64,000 nt of DNA from CAWIJJ01 sp963836405 (GTDB taxonomy: Bacteria; Acidobacteriota; Terriglobia; Bryobacterales; Bryobacteraceae), in NCBI GenBank assembly GCA_963836405.1, contig CAWIJL010000013.1:1-64000 (forward strand), in the 5' to 3' direction. Numbering within the stretch: position 1 is the first letter of the stretch; each line of letters opens with the position of its first letter. Under the pieces are notes generated by a model. The model saw only the letters and a list, made by a program, of their open reading frames with translations, searched no databases and was not told where the DNA came from. Made by a program: the position numbers and the translations under genes. Below are positions 48,738-56,972 of this stretch, in pieces.

Positions 48738-51030
48738 ACCTGCCGTTCGCGGAAGGCTATGGAGCCGTCTGGCCGCCGCGCTGATCGGCCTGCTACTTCT
48801 TGCGCATTTGGTGCGGCGCGCGGGGCCGGCGCAACTCTGGCAAGGCATCGCCTCCGTCGGATGGGGTCTGGTGCTGGTGATTGTTCTGGCAGGACTGTCG
48901 CAAGCGGTGCGGACATGGGCGTGGCGTCTGACGCTCAATGCCCGCCGCCGACCTTCATTCGGCAGGATGTTCGCCTTGCGCCTGGCCTCCGAGGCAGCGG
49001 GACAGGTCGGCGTATTCGGCCAGGTCTTCGGCGATACATGGCGGGTCGCAGGTCTGGGCACGGATTTGCCCCTCGCGGCGCGAATTACTTCGGTCGCGCT
49101 GGATCGCGCCCTTTACACGCTCAGCAGTACCATCGTGACCTTCGCGGGTGTAGTCGCGCTGGCCTTCATCGTACCCCTCCCCGGCAGGATCGCTCTTTAC
49201 GCAAAGCTATTTGGTTTCGTCCTCGTGGCTATTGTGTACCTCGCGGTGATTGCGATCCGGCGGCGTTGGCCTCTGATCTCAGGCCCGGCGGCGGCATTGG
49301 CGCACATCGGGAAAATCAGACACTGGGTTGAAAGCAGGCGCGACGCGATTCAGTCCGTGGAAGACAGGCTGCTGGACTTCTTTCACCATTCGCCCGGCAC
49401 GTTTCGAAAGAACCTGGTGCTCCAAATGGCTGGGCAGGTCGCTGCGGTGTTGGAAGTCTATCTAATCCTGCGGCTGATGGGCCACTCGGTCGGGTTTTCC
49501 TCCGCCCTCGCGATTGAGGGTCTCAACAAGTTGGTGAACGTGATAGGGATGATCAACCCGGGAAATGCGGGAACTTTTGAAGGTGGAAACATGCTCTTTG
49601 CGAAATTGGTCGGAGTTACGGGAACCGCGGGACTTACGCTGGCGCTGATCCGCAGAGTCCGCGCGCTCTTTTGGACGGCCGTGGGCGCGATCTGTGCGGT
49701 AATGCTGCCCGGAGCGGCGCGTGAAAGCCGCAAAGCCCGGAAGGACGCTGATCGGACGGTGCACGGATACACCGCCATCATCCTCGCCCAACAAACCCCG
49801 TCCCATGCCCTTCTGGCGCGCGTGGGCGAACTCCCGGTGCTGCTGCGCGCGATTCTGGGAGCGCGAAAGGCGGGCGCGGGGAGGATCTCGGTGGTCGTCG
49901 ACCGTGCCGCGGCGCTGCCAGTACGGGATGAGTTGCAACAAACGGGCCGGCTTCCCGTCGATGTCGAATGGCAAGTGACGGACGTGGGCGAAGCTGCGCC
50001 AGCGCTGCGCGATTTCGCGGACGGCGAAGAGCGTCTCGTGTTGATCGCCGCGGACAGAACATACCATCCCTCCTGGCACCGCCGTACGTCCGAATGGAAC
50101 GGAACCGAAGTCCTGGCATTGACTTCCGATGGCCAGCCTGCCGGCATGTATGCCTTCACCACGCCCTCAGCCATTGGTCTGCTTCAGAAATGTCCCGCGG
50201 GGATACGGACGCTCGATGGATTGCACGACTGGCTCGCCGCGGCGGAAGGACTGGTCTGCGAATCCGTTCCATCAGACCAGTGGCAACGCGTGTTGTCGAA
50301 GGAAGACCGCATGCTGGCCGAACAAAAGCTGGACAAATGGCTGTTCAAATCCACCGACGGCGTATTTGCGAGAATGAACCGCAAGGTATCGATTCCGATC
50401 AGCCGCCAACTGATCAAGTTCCCCATCACCCCGAATATGGTGAGCCTGTTCACGCTTGGCGTCAGCTTCTCGGCAGGCGCCGTCTTCGCGCTCGGCGGGC
50501 GCGCGAACATGTTGGTAGGCGCGATTCTGTCGGTCTTCGCCAGCATTCTGGACGGCAGCGATGGCGAGGTGGCGCGGCTCACGTTTCAGGACTCGGCATT
50601 CGGCTGCTGGTTGGAAACGATCTGCGATTATCTGTACTACGTCTTCATCTTCGCCGGGATGATGATTGGGCTGCTGGGCCGAGGTCCGGTCTACTGGACC
50701 TGGGGGGCTCTGCTCTTTGTGGGCGCCCTTGCCAGCTTTTTGACGACGGCGATGCAGCGGCGCAAGATGGCCGGGGACCGTCCCGAGCGGTATCTGAGCC
50801 TGTGGCAAGCGCAAGCTTCCAAGCGAAGCTCCAATCCGTTCCTGTACCTCAGCCGCCACACGGAGTTCCTGATCAAACGTTGTTGCATGCCCTGGCTGAT
50901 CCTTGCGTTCGCACTGTTCGGTGGGACTTACATGGCATTTATCGGCGCAGCCGTAGGGGCGAACATCGTCTGGCCGATAGTCCTGTACTCCTATGTAACA
51001 TTCAACCCGGCCGGAACGACCAATGGCTGA
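48727..51030 (+). CDS. Three-domain membrane protein: LPG-synthase-type TM, NTase-like, CDP-alcohol phosphotransferase
   Basis: 767 residues. Residues about 10-320 are the multi-span flippase-like region of the LPG-synthase/YbhN family (GLSQAVRTWAWRLTLNARR, RALYTLSSTIVTFAGVVAL). About 345-530 resembles a nucleotidyltransferase (YTAIILAQQTPSH ... ISVVVD) but without the GxGTR loop, so likely inactive. The C-terminal CDP-alcohol transferase has D609..D612G..AR617, G626, E630 and D634: the third motif Asp is Glu. Head groups may come from the neighbouring nucleotidylyltransferase. Similar IPCT-DIPP synthase fusions carry an active NTase. Product (phosphoinositol lipid or a soluble osmolyte) unknown. 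Confidence 0.85.
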   Translation: MPPEPAVRGRLWSRLAAALIGLLLLAHLVRRAGPAQLWQGIASVGWGLVLVIVLAGLSQAVRTWAWRLTLNARRRPSFGRMFALRLASEAAGQVGVFGQVFGDTWRVAGLGTDLPLAARITSVALDRALYTLSSTIVTFAGVVALAFIVPLPGRIALYAKLFGFVLVAIVYLAVIAIRRRWPLISGPAAALAHIGKIRHWVESRRDAIQSVEDRLLDFFHHSPGTFRKNLVLQMAGQVAAVLEVYLILRLMGHSVGFSSALAIEGLNKLVNVIGMINPGNAGTFEGGNMLFAKLVGVTGTAGLTLALIRRVRALFWTAVGAICAVMLPGAARESRKARKDADRTVHGYTAIILAQQTPSHALLARVGELPVLLRAILGARKAGAGRISVVVDRAAALPVRDELQQTGRLPVDVEWQVTDVGEAAPALRDFADGEERLVLIAADRTYHPSWHRRTSEWNGTEVLALTSDGQPAGMYAFTTPSAIGLLQKCPAGIRTLDGLHDWLAAAEGLVCESVPSDQWQRVLSKEDRMLAEQKLDKWLFKSTDGVFARMNRKVSIPISRQLIKFPITPNMVSLFTLGVSFSAGAVFALGGRANMLVGAILSVFASILDGSDGEVARLTFQDSAFGCWLETICDYLYYVFIFAGMMIGLLGRGPVYWTWGALLFVGALASFLTTAMQRRKMAGDRPERYLSLWQAQASKRSSNPFLYLSRHTEFLIKRCCMPWLILAFALFGGTYMAFIGAAVGANIVWPIVLYSYVTFNPAGTTNG

Positions 51031-51859
51031 TCCAACCCTACGTCCATTGCAGCTATCTCCGGAGCGGCCGTGGTCGCGGGATTTCTCTCGCATTTTGAGC
51101 TGGAATCTCAACCGCGGATTGGAGTTTCCGAAGATCCTCGACTTCCTCTGTACGGTCCAGGCCGATCTGCTGCTGTTGCAGGAGGTGGACCTGAATGCCC
51201 GCCGGACGCGGTTTCGCGACATCGCGGCTGAACTGGCGCATTCCCTGAATTTGAACTATGTCTTCGGGCTGGAATTCCAGGAACTGAGCCAGGGAACCCC
51301 AGGCAGACCCGCGTTTCACGGCATGGCCACGCTCTCGCCATGGCCGCTCTCGAGAGCCAGGGTCATTCGCTTCCGTGACCAGTCGTCGTTCTGGAAGCCG
51401 CATTGGTATGTGCCGAATCTCCCGGCTTTTCAGCGCCGGACCGGCGGGAGGATTGCACTCGTAGCGGAAGCAAATATCTACGGACGTAAGGTGGTGACCT
51501 ACAATCTTCATCTGGAGAGCAGAGGCGCCGACGATCTTCGACTCCGGCAGTTGACCGAGGTCCTTGCGGACTGCCGCAAGTACGCCGACCGCCCGAGCTT
51601 CGTCGTCGCGGGCGATTTCAACTTCAATGCCGGGGGCGGCGATGCGGCGAAGGTTCTCGGCGACGTTGGTTTGCACGACGCAGTGGGATCGTCCGGGCGT
51701 CCAACCACTACGGCCCACGGCCTCTCGCACCCACGCGCGATCGACTGGATCTTTGTCTCGGATCCGTCGGGTTCCCAGGGCAAGGTGCACTATGACATTC
51801 GCGCCTCCGACCACTATCCGGTCTCAGCCACGCTTGTGCAACCCTACGCGGCTGCCTGA
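51023..51859 (+). CDS. Endonuclease/exonuclease/phosphatase (EEP) family hydrolase
   Basis: 278 residues with the EEP active-site set: SWNLNRG, LLLLQEVD, YNLHLESR, VAGDFNFN, IDWIFVS and ASDHYPVSATL. EEP members include DNase I, sphingomyelinase and inositol-polyphosphate phosphatases; the cluster context favours a phosphodiesterase acting on the lipid or CDP-alcohol product. Its start overlaps the preceding stop by 8 bp (ATGGCTGA), so the two proteins are made together. No signal peptide, so it acts in the cytoplasm. Confidence 0.9.
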   Translation: MADPTLRPLQLSPERPWSRDFSRILSWNLNRGLEFPKILDFLCTVQADLLLLQEVDLNARRTRFRDIAAELAHSLNLNYVFGLEFQELSQGTPGRPAFHGMATLSPWPLSRARVIRFRDQSSFWKPHWYVPNLPAFQRRTGGRIALVAEANIYGRKVVTYNLHLESRGADDLRLRQLTEVLADCRKYADRPSFVVAGDFNFNAGGGDAAKVLGDVGLHDAVGSSGRPTTTAHGLSHPRAIDWIFVSDPSGSQGKVHYDIRASDHYPVSATLVQPYAAA

Positions 51860-51970
51860 TCGATTCTCAGCAAATGACTACACCGGGTAAAGACGCGCAT
51901 CGCCGGGAAGGACGCTACCGCTACCGCTGCAGCGACCCAAGACGCTGCCGAGCCTGCGTGACGTCAATAC

Positions 51971-51998
51971 TCGGCAACTGCCGCGGCGCCTGCCGGTC
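51971..51998. promoter_or_regulatory. Candidate activator site upstream of the 39-aa ORF
   Basis: TCGGCAACTGCCG followed by CGCCTGCCGG; about 95-120 bp upstream of the -24 box at 52092. Confidence 0.45.
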
Positions 51999-52091
51999 CT
52001 TGGCGGATGAGCGTCTCCGAGGCTTCGCTCGCCATGCCCGCAACACTCACAGCAACCGGGGATTCGCCGGCAAATGCTCGATTCCGCGATT

Positions 52092-52107
52092 TGGCGGAAG
52101 CCGTGCT
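52092..52107 (+). promoter_or_regulatory. Candidate sigma-54 promoter of the 39-aa ORF and Pal-type gene
   Basis: TGGCGGAAGCCGTGCT; predicted start near 52117, leader about 70 nt. Confidence 0.6.
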
Positions 52108-52186
52108 CTATTGCTTTGCAGAACTCTAGAAACAGAAGTCGCAAACGGGCTCGCCTCGTGACTTGCGACGGGAATGGAGATTGTCG

Positions 52187-52306
52187 ATGGCCTTTTCACT
52201 TTGCGTACTTTCCGGTATTGCCGTTGTCAGCTTCGGATTCGCGCGGCTTAAGTCGCGCCGCGGCCAAAAACGAGAGGTTCAAACCCTCTTTGGCGGAGCG
52301 AAGTAG
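52187..52306 (+). CDS. 39-aa single-span membrane protein
   Basis: Starts MAFSLCVLSGIAVVSFGFARLKSRR, given here in parts (MAFSLCVLSGIAVVSFGF, then ARLKSRR), followed by QKREVQTLFGGAK. GGAG lies 6 bp before the ATG. One span, then a basic tail, like the 35-aa ORF at 11026-11133, which also follows a sigma-54-type promoter. Probably a small regulator or partner of a membrane complex; function unknown. Confidence 0.6.
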   Translation: MAFSLCVLSGIAVVSFGFARLKSRRGQKREVQTLFGGAK

Positions 52307-52414
52307 TTAGCGTCGCGGGTAAATGGAATTCATAGGGGCTCGCTCTCTGTTACGTTAGCGGGCCGCTTTCATTGGGCGGCGAGCGCGTAACGTTCGCGGC
52401 ACAAGGAGAGGATC

Positions 52415-53209
52415 ATGCGAGTTAGGTGCGAGTTAACAGTACTCCTTCTTGGACTATCCTTGATGGGGCTCACAACCGGTTGTAGAAAGAAGATCACGGT
52501 GGCGCCGCCGGCGCCTCCTGTTATTCAAGAAGTTCCGCGCCCCACACCGGCAGGCCCAACAGCCTCGATCACTGTCGAACCACCGGTGGTTGAGGCCGGC
52601 CAGGCGGTCACGCTGAAGTGGTCCACCACGAACGCGACCGCAGTAACCATCGCCGGACTCGGCGCGGTCGCGGCCGATGGGAAACAGGAAGTCCGTCCGG
52701 CGACGTCCACGACCTATGAACTCGTCGCGAACGGTCCGGGCGGCACCGCCGCCGCCAGCGCCAGTGTCAACGTCATGGCGCCGCCGCCTCCCATCGCCCC
52801 GCCGCCGCCTCCCGTCGCCACCAAGTCTCTCCAGAATCGGGTAGAGACGGAAGTCGCCGACATCTATTTTGACTACGACCAAACCGGCATCCGTGACGAT
52901 GCCGGGGCCACTCTGGCGAAGGACGCTGAGGCGCTGCACGCAATTCTCGCGGACTTCCCGGCCGCGGTCATCACTTTGGAAGGCCACTGCGACGAGCGCG
53001 GTTCGGCGGAGTACAACCTCGGACTCGGTGACCGCCGTGCCGCCGCCGCACGCGAATTCATCGAGGCGCTTGGGTTGCCTGCCGAACGTTTGAAGACCGT
53101 CAGTTTCGGCAAGGAGCGGCCGCAGTGTACCGAAGCATCTGAAGAATGCCGGCAAAAGAACCGGCGCGTGCATTTTTCCGCCGGCGAACCTCCCACCGGT
53201 ACCAACTAA
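52415..53209 (+). CDS. Pal/OmpA-domain lipoprotein with an Ig-like insertion
   Basis: 264 residues. Lipobox LTTGC directly after the signal peptide. A Pro-rich stretch, an Ig-like/PKD-style sandwich (AGQAVTLKWSTTNATAVTIAG), a second Pro-rich linker (PPPPIAPPPPPVA), then the OmpA-like domain with VADIYFDYDQTGIRDDA and the peptidoglycan-binding GHCDERGSAEYNLGLGDRRA. It anchors the outer membrane to the cell wall. GGAG before ATG 52415. It is followed by a strong terminator at 53241-53269. Confidence 0.92.
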   Translation: MRVRCELTVLLLGLSLMGLTTGCRKKITVAPPAPPVIQEVPRPTPAGPTASITVEPPVVEAGQAVTLKWSTTNATAVTIAGLGAVAADGKQEVRPATSTTYELVANGPGGTAAASASVNVMAPPPPIAPPPPPVATKSLQNRVETEVADIYFDYDQTGIRDDAGATLAKDAEALHAILADFPAAVITLEGHCDERGSAEYNLGLGDRRAAAAREFIEALGLPAERLKTVSFGKERPQCTEASEECRQKNRRVHFSAGEPPTGTN

Positions 53210-53240
53210 ACCTCTTCCTCAGCGTCAGAGCCCACTGCTT

Positions 53241-53280
53241 GGGATGCGGGCCGCCTCCGCCCGCATCCCGTTTTCTCCTT
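53241..53280 (+). terminator. Rho-independent terminator after the Pal-type gene
   Basis: GGGATGCGGGC-N7-GCCCGCATCCC (11-bp stem) followed by GTTTTCTCCTTT. The best hairpin plus T-run in the window. Confidence 0.85.
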
Positions 53281-53328
53281 TCGCTTTGCGAATAGCACGA
53301 CATAGAAACACAACCGGAAAGAAGGAAC

Positions 53329-54203
53329 TGAGTTGGAAAGGCACGGCGCGCGAGTATGGGCTCAACTGGAAAAGCGTGGCGGCAATTGTGAAGCGGGCTG
53401 TCGCGTACGGGCTGAAGCACCGCGCCCGGCCGCCGGTGCATGTGATTGGCATTGATGAGGTGAGCCGGCGCAAAGGGCAGGTCTATCTCACGGTGGTTTA
53501 CGATCTGGAGCGCCGGGTGCTGCTGTGGGTAGGAGACGACCGGACCGAAGAAGCGGTGCGGCCGTTCTTTACCCAGGAAATGGGCAAGCGGCGCTGCCAA
53601 ACGCTGCGTGTGGTGTGCATGGACATGTGGGCGCCGTATGCCAAGCTCGTGCGCGACCACGCAGTCAACGCACAGATCCTGTTCGACCGGTTCCACATCG
53701 TCAAACACCTGCACGAAGCGGTAGAGGCGGCCCGCCGCGATCTGTGGCGCCAACTGACTTCCAAGGAGAGGGTAACTTTCAAGGGAACCCGCTGGCTGCT
53801 GCTGAAGAACCCGTGGAATCTGAACAGCAACCAGAAGGATCGGCTTTCCACGCTCGTGCGCTGGAACTCGCCGCTGGTGCGGGCCTGGTACCTGAAGGAA
53901 TCTTTCCAACTGTTCTGGACGTACCAGCAGCCATGGCGAGCCAAGCAGCATCTGCTCAAGTGGATGAACTCGGCCATGCGATCCAAGCTGGAGCCGTTCA
54001 AGAAATTTGTGGGCATGCTCCGGTCTCATCTGGATGGGGTTCTTGCTTGGACCAAAACCAGGCTCTCCAACGGAGCCGTCGAGGGTATGAACAACAAGAT
54101 CAAGTCGATCAGTCACCGGTCCTTCGGATTCCGCAGCGCCGCGAACTTCATCGCCGCCATCTACCACTGCTGTGCCCGATTGCCGCTGCCTGTCGAACGC
54201 TAA
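53329..54203 (+). pseudogene. ISL3-type transposase, N-terminally truncated
   Basis: About 290 residues remain of a protein that normally has more than 400. The sequence begins inside the HTH part (ELSWKGTAREYGLNWKSV) and keeps the DDE core: GIDEVSRRKGQVYLTVV (first Asp), VCMDMWAPYAKLV (second Asp) and, near the end, LSNGAVEGMNNKIKSISHRSFGFRS (Glu). The zinc-finger start is missing, and the 5' boundary lies just behind the intact terminator of the Pal-type gene. An open frame from 53244 is not real coding. Plainly a mobile-element relic that cannot move by itself. Confidence 0.85.
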
Positions 54204-54239
54204 TTACACTTTTTGGATAGGAGCCGAAAGAAGGACAAG

Positions 54240-54884
54240 ATGAACCGAGCGTCCCTCGCTCTTATTGCGATATCTCTCGCCACTTCGGCCCTGATGGCGC
54301 AGCGTGCCGACCGGGACACTTACCCTGCGGTGCGTCAAACCCTCGATGGCGCCGTGTGCTTTCCCGCGCCGTTTTACCAAAACTGCAGCTACGAGGTCAA
54401 AGACCACTACGGCTTGGATCTGTATCGATTTTGGGCTTACTCCTCGTATTGGAACAGCATGCGCGAGAGCGATCCACCCCAACCAGGTAACACCAGACAG
54501 TCCGCGGAACCGCCTCCGCTGCCACCTCCGCCGGTCACGCCGGTCACGCCGGTCCTGCATGAGTATAGTTGGCCGGAGCAGGTAAACACGTCGACGACGT
54601 TTTCGATCGTGACCACCAGCGGCAGTGTGTACCTCGCCACCATGGTCTGGGTGGAAGGAGGCAACGTTCATTTCAACTCGGTGGATGGCGCCGTGCGCGA
54701 GATACCGCTCTCCTCCGTTTCGAGGTCGCTCACGGAAACCGCGAATGCGCGCAAGAATTTGAATCTCGGGTTGCCGTGGACGCAGGCAGCTACGCCGAAC
54801 ATCGAGGCTCTACCGGAGGAGCCAGGTCGAAGCGCATCCCATGTGTTCGTGGGTGATGGCCGGCCATTCTCATACGCTTACTGA
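54240..54884 (+). CDS. Exported protein of unknown function with Pro-rich linker
   Basis: 214 residues from ATG 54240 (GAAGGACAAG just upstream). Signal peptide (LALIAISLATSALMAQ), an N-terminal segment with two Cys (VCFPAPFYQNCSYEVKD), a Pro-rich linker (PPPLPPPPVTPVTP), and a small strand-rich end (TFSIVTTSGSVYLATMVWVEGG) of SH3-like look. No known family. The transposase relic ends 36 bp before it, so its native promoter may be lost; no sigma-54 element is seen. Its stop overlaps the EBP3 stop on the other strand by 7 bp. Confidence 0.7.
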   Translation: MNRASLALIAISLATSALMAQRADRDTYPAVRQTLDGAVCFPAPFYQNCSYEVKDHYGLDLYRFWAYSSYWNSMRESDPPQPGNTRQSAEPPPLPPPPVTPVTPVLHEYSWPEQVNTSTTFSIVTTSGSVYLATMVWVEGGNVHFNSVDGAVREIPLSSVSRSLTETANARKNLNLGLPWTQAATPNIEALPEEPGRSASHVFVGDGRPFSYAY

Positions 54885-55948
54885 AAGAAGCGGCCGATAT
54901 TGTACTTGCGCATGCGTGCTTGCAAGGTCGTCCGCTTTAGGCCGAGCCGCGCAGCTGCCCCGTCCGGTCCTCCAACCATGCCCTTGGTTTCCTGCAAGAC
55001 CGACAGGATACGCGCGCGTTCGGCGATCCCGCTCACATTCGAAGCCGCGCCATGCAAAACGATCGGCGCGGATTTGCCGGTGCTTTCCGGCAACACGACG
55101 TGGAGTTCAGGCCCCCGGCTCAGAACCACGGATCGCTCGATGACGTTTTGCAATTCCCGGAGATTGCCCGGCCAGTCGTAATTCATGAGCGATTCCATCG
55201 CATGCGCCGGAATGCGTTCGATGTTCCGGCCCATCCGCTGCGCCTGTTTCTGGACGAAGTAGCGGGTGAGCAAGGGAATGTCCTCGCGGCGCTCGCGCAA
55301 GGGAGGTACGCTCAGTGGAAAGACGGCCAGCCGGTAGTAAAGGTCCGCCCGGAACTTGTTCTCTTGGACCATTCCCTTCAGGTCGCGATTGGTTGCGGCC
55401 ACAATCCGGACGTCGACCTTGATGGTCCGGCTGCCGCCCACCCGCTCAAACTCCTGCTCCTGAAGGACTCGCAGTAACTTGGTCTGCAGGTGCAGCGGCA
55501 TGTCGCCGATCTCGTCCAGGAACAGCGTGCCGCCGTCCGCGGCCTCGAAGCGGCCTATGCGCTGCGCCACCGCTCCCGTAAATGCGCCTCTTTCGTGCCC
55601 GAAGAGCTCGCTTTCGAGCAACTCAGCCGGGATGGCCGCGCAGTTCACTTTCACGAATGGCCGGTTCCGGCGCCCGCTATGCACGTGGACAGCACGCGCG
55701 ATGAGTTCCTTGCCGGTTCCCGTTTCGCCTGCAATCAGCACCGTCGACCCAGTGGGCGCCACAATCCGAACCTCATCCAGGACGGCGCGCAACGCCGGGC
55801 TTGACCCGACAATCCCGTCAAATTCCGTCCCGTTCCAGTTGCTTCCGGCGTCCCCGAACCCGCGGAGTTCGATTCGCGGTGACTGAACCCATTCGGCGCC
55901 CGAAGGGCCTGAAAAAGACCCGAAGTCGATTACCGCTGCAGTTGCCAT
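54878..55948 (-). CDS. EBP3: sigma-54-dependent activator without sensor domain
   Basis: 356 residues: a short N-terminal tail of about 45 residues, AAA+ with GETGTGKELIARA, GAFTGA (classic loop), TLFLDEIGDMP, and a Fis-type HTH with AARLGLKRTTLQARMRKYNI. No GAF, PAS or receiver domain, so activity may be set by synthesis level or by another protein, as for PspF/HrpR-type activators. AGAGAGGA precedes ATG 55948. Its recognition helix matches EBP1/2/4 almost fully, so it may act on the same sites. Confidence 0.92.
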   Translation of the reverse strand: MATAAVIDFGSFSGPSGAEWVQSPRIELRGFGDAGSNWNGTEFDGIVGSSPALRAVLDEVRIVAPTGSTVLIAGETGTGKELIARAVHVHSGRRNRPFVKVNCAAIPAELLESELFGHERGAFTGAVAQRIGRFEAADGGTLFLDEIGDMPLHLQTKLLRVLQEQEFERVGGSRTIKVDVRIVAATNRDLKGMVQENKFRADLYYRLAVFPLSVPPLRERREDIPLLTRYFVQKQAQRMGRNIERIPAHAMESLMNYDWPGNLRELQNVIERSVVLSRGPELHVVLPESTGKSAPIVLHGAASNVSGIAERARILSVLQETKGMVGGPDGAAARLGLKRTTLQARMRKYNIGRFFQ

Positions 55949-56045
55949 GTTGTCCTCTCTTGAAACCTGATTCTCCGCTTTTTGCCGCTCGCCGAAAACC
56001 CTATTTAGTCGCGGGCCGAAATGGTCGGATAGGTCAAGATGGCAC

Positions 56046-56060
56046 TACCACTTTCTGGGG
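56046..56060. promoter_or_regulatory. Motif shared by EBP3 and EBP2 upstream regions
   Basis: TACCACTTTCTGGGG, part of a small palindrome ACTTTC-TGGG-GAAAGT about 100 bp upstream of EBP3. See 34293-34307. Confidence 0.35.
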
Positions 56061-56165
56061 AAAGTAGAACGCCCCGTTGGGGGACGCTCAGGCCGGCGCT
56101 GCGGGAATCGGGCGTTCGGCGGAACTGCTCAATCGCCCGGCGTCCGTCGAGGCCGCCGCGCCGAG

Positions 56166-56963
56166 TTATTTGGAAACCAGCCGAAGAGCGACCACTGTAC
56201 CCGGATCGGTCTGAATTCCCAGAACCTCACGACCGTTGTCGACTTCAATGGCGCGGAAGTGCATCGTGGCCGTTTTGTGCTCGCCCGCCGGCAACTCGAG
56301 GGCGAGGTTCACGAAGCAATCGTCTTGGACCGCGTAACTTCCCACAGTTAGAGCCGGCTCGTCGGGCACGGAGGCGAGGGAGAGCCTGCCGGCGCCGTCG
56401 GCTATCAGCACACCCTTGAGCGAAACGCGGCCTGACTCGACCGCGGTTTTGACGTCTACGGTGCTGCCGGACACCTCCAACTGGAATGTCCCCGTCAGGC
56501 TGGATACGGAACACCCAACCACGGTCCGTTGCAGAATGCCGTTCCCGGGGCCCCCCGGATCGGTCTGCCGGAACGCCACGTACCTGCCGTCGGCGCTCAT
56601 CGTTCCAGCGAAGTGCTGGATATTTCCGGTGCCATCCTGCAAGGTCCACGTGACGGAACAGTCGTAACGAGCCTCATATTTGCCCGTGACGCGATTACCG
56701 AAAATCAGTCCTGTGAAACTGGCGGACGAAATACCGCTCAGATCCCCGGACTCATTCAAGGCCAGCCGGCCTACCACTACTACCGGCCGCGTGGAGCCGC
56801 CGATTGTGGTAGCGCCGACCACAGAAAGGCCATAGGCGCCTTGGAATGCCTTTGGGTCGCAGACCTCGGCATGGGTCACAGGAAGCACGCAAATCCACGC
56901 GCACAGCAGGGGGAAATACCGCCGAACGTTTGACGAAACCCGTATTTGTCTCAATCCACTCAC
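56166..56963 (-). CDS. Exported protein of unknown function (acidobacterial type)
   Basis: 265 residues. Signal peptide with CAWICVLPVTHA, then a Cys soon after (EVCDPKAFQGAYGLSVVG). The body is beta-rich with two related halves, GYGLSVVG...GRLALNESGDLSG and SSLTGTFQLEVSG...GVLIADGAGRLSLAS, so it may be an internal duplication of a lipocalin-like sheet. The frame starts at GTG 56963; a TTG 13 bp further has a better ribosome-site distance (GGAGG). 9 bp after the TetR gene stop, probably one transcript with it. Confidence 0.65.
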   Translation of the reverse strand: MSGLRQIRVSSNVRRYFPLLCAWICVLPVTHAEVCDPKAFQGAYGLSVVGATTIGGSTRPVVVVGRLALNESGDLSGISSASFTGLIFGNRVTGKYEARYDCSVTWTLQDGTGNIQHFAGTMSADGRYVAFRQTDPGGPGNGILQRTVVGCSVSSLTGTFQLEVSGSTVDVKTAVESGRVSLKGVLIADGAGRLSLASVPDEPALTVGSYAVQDDCFVNLALELPAGEHKTATMHFRAIEVDNGREVLGIQTDPGTVVALRLVSK

Positions 56964-56972
56964 CTCCGAGAA

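Noticed and set aside
53244..53328. Upstream extension of the ISL3-type transposase frame
   Set aside because: Overlaps the 11-bp-stem terminator of the Pal-type gene and has no similarity to ISL3 N-termini.
53100..54167. 355-aa minus-strand ORF over the transposase
   Set aside because: Antisense to the DDE transposase; no homology or ribosome site.
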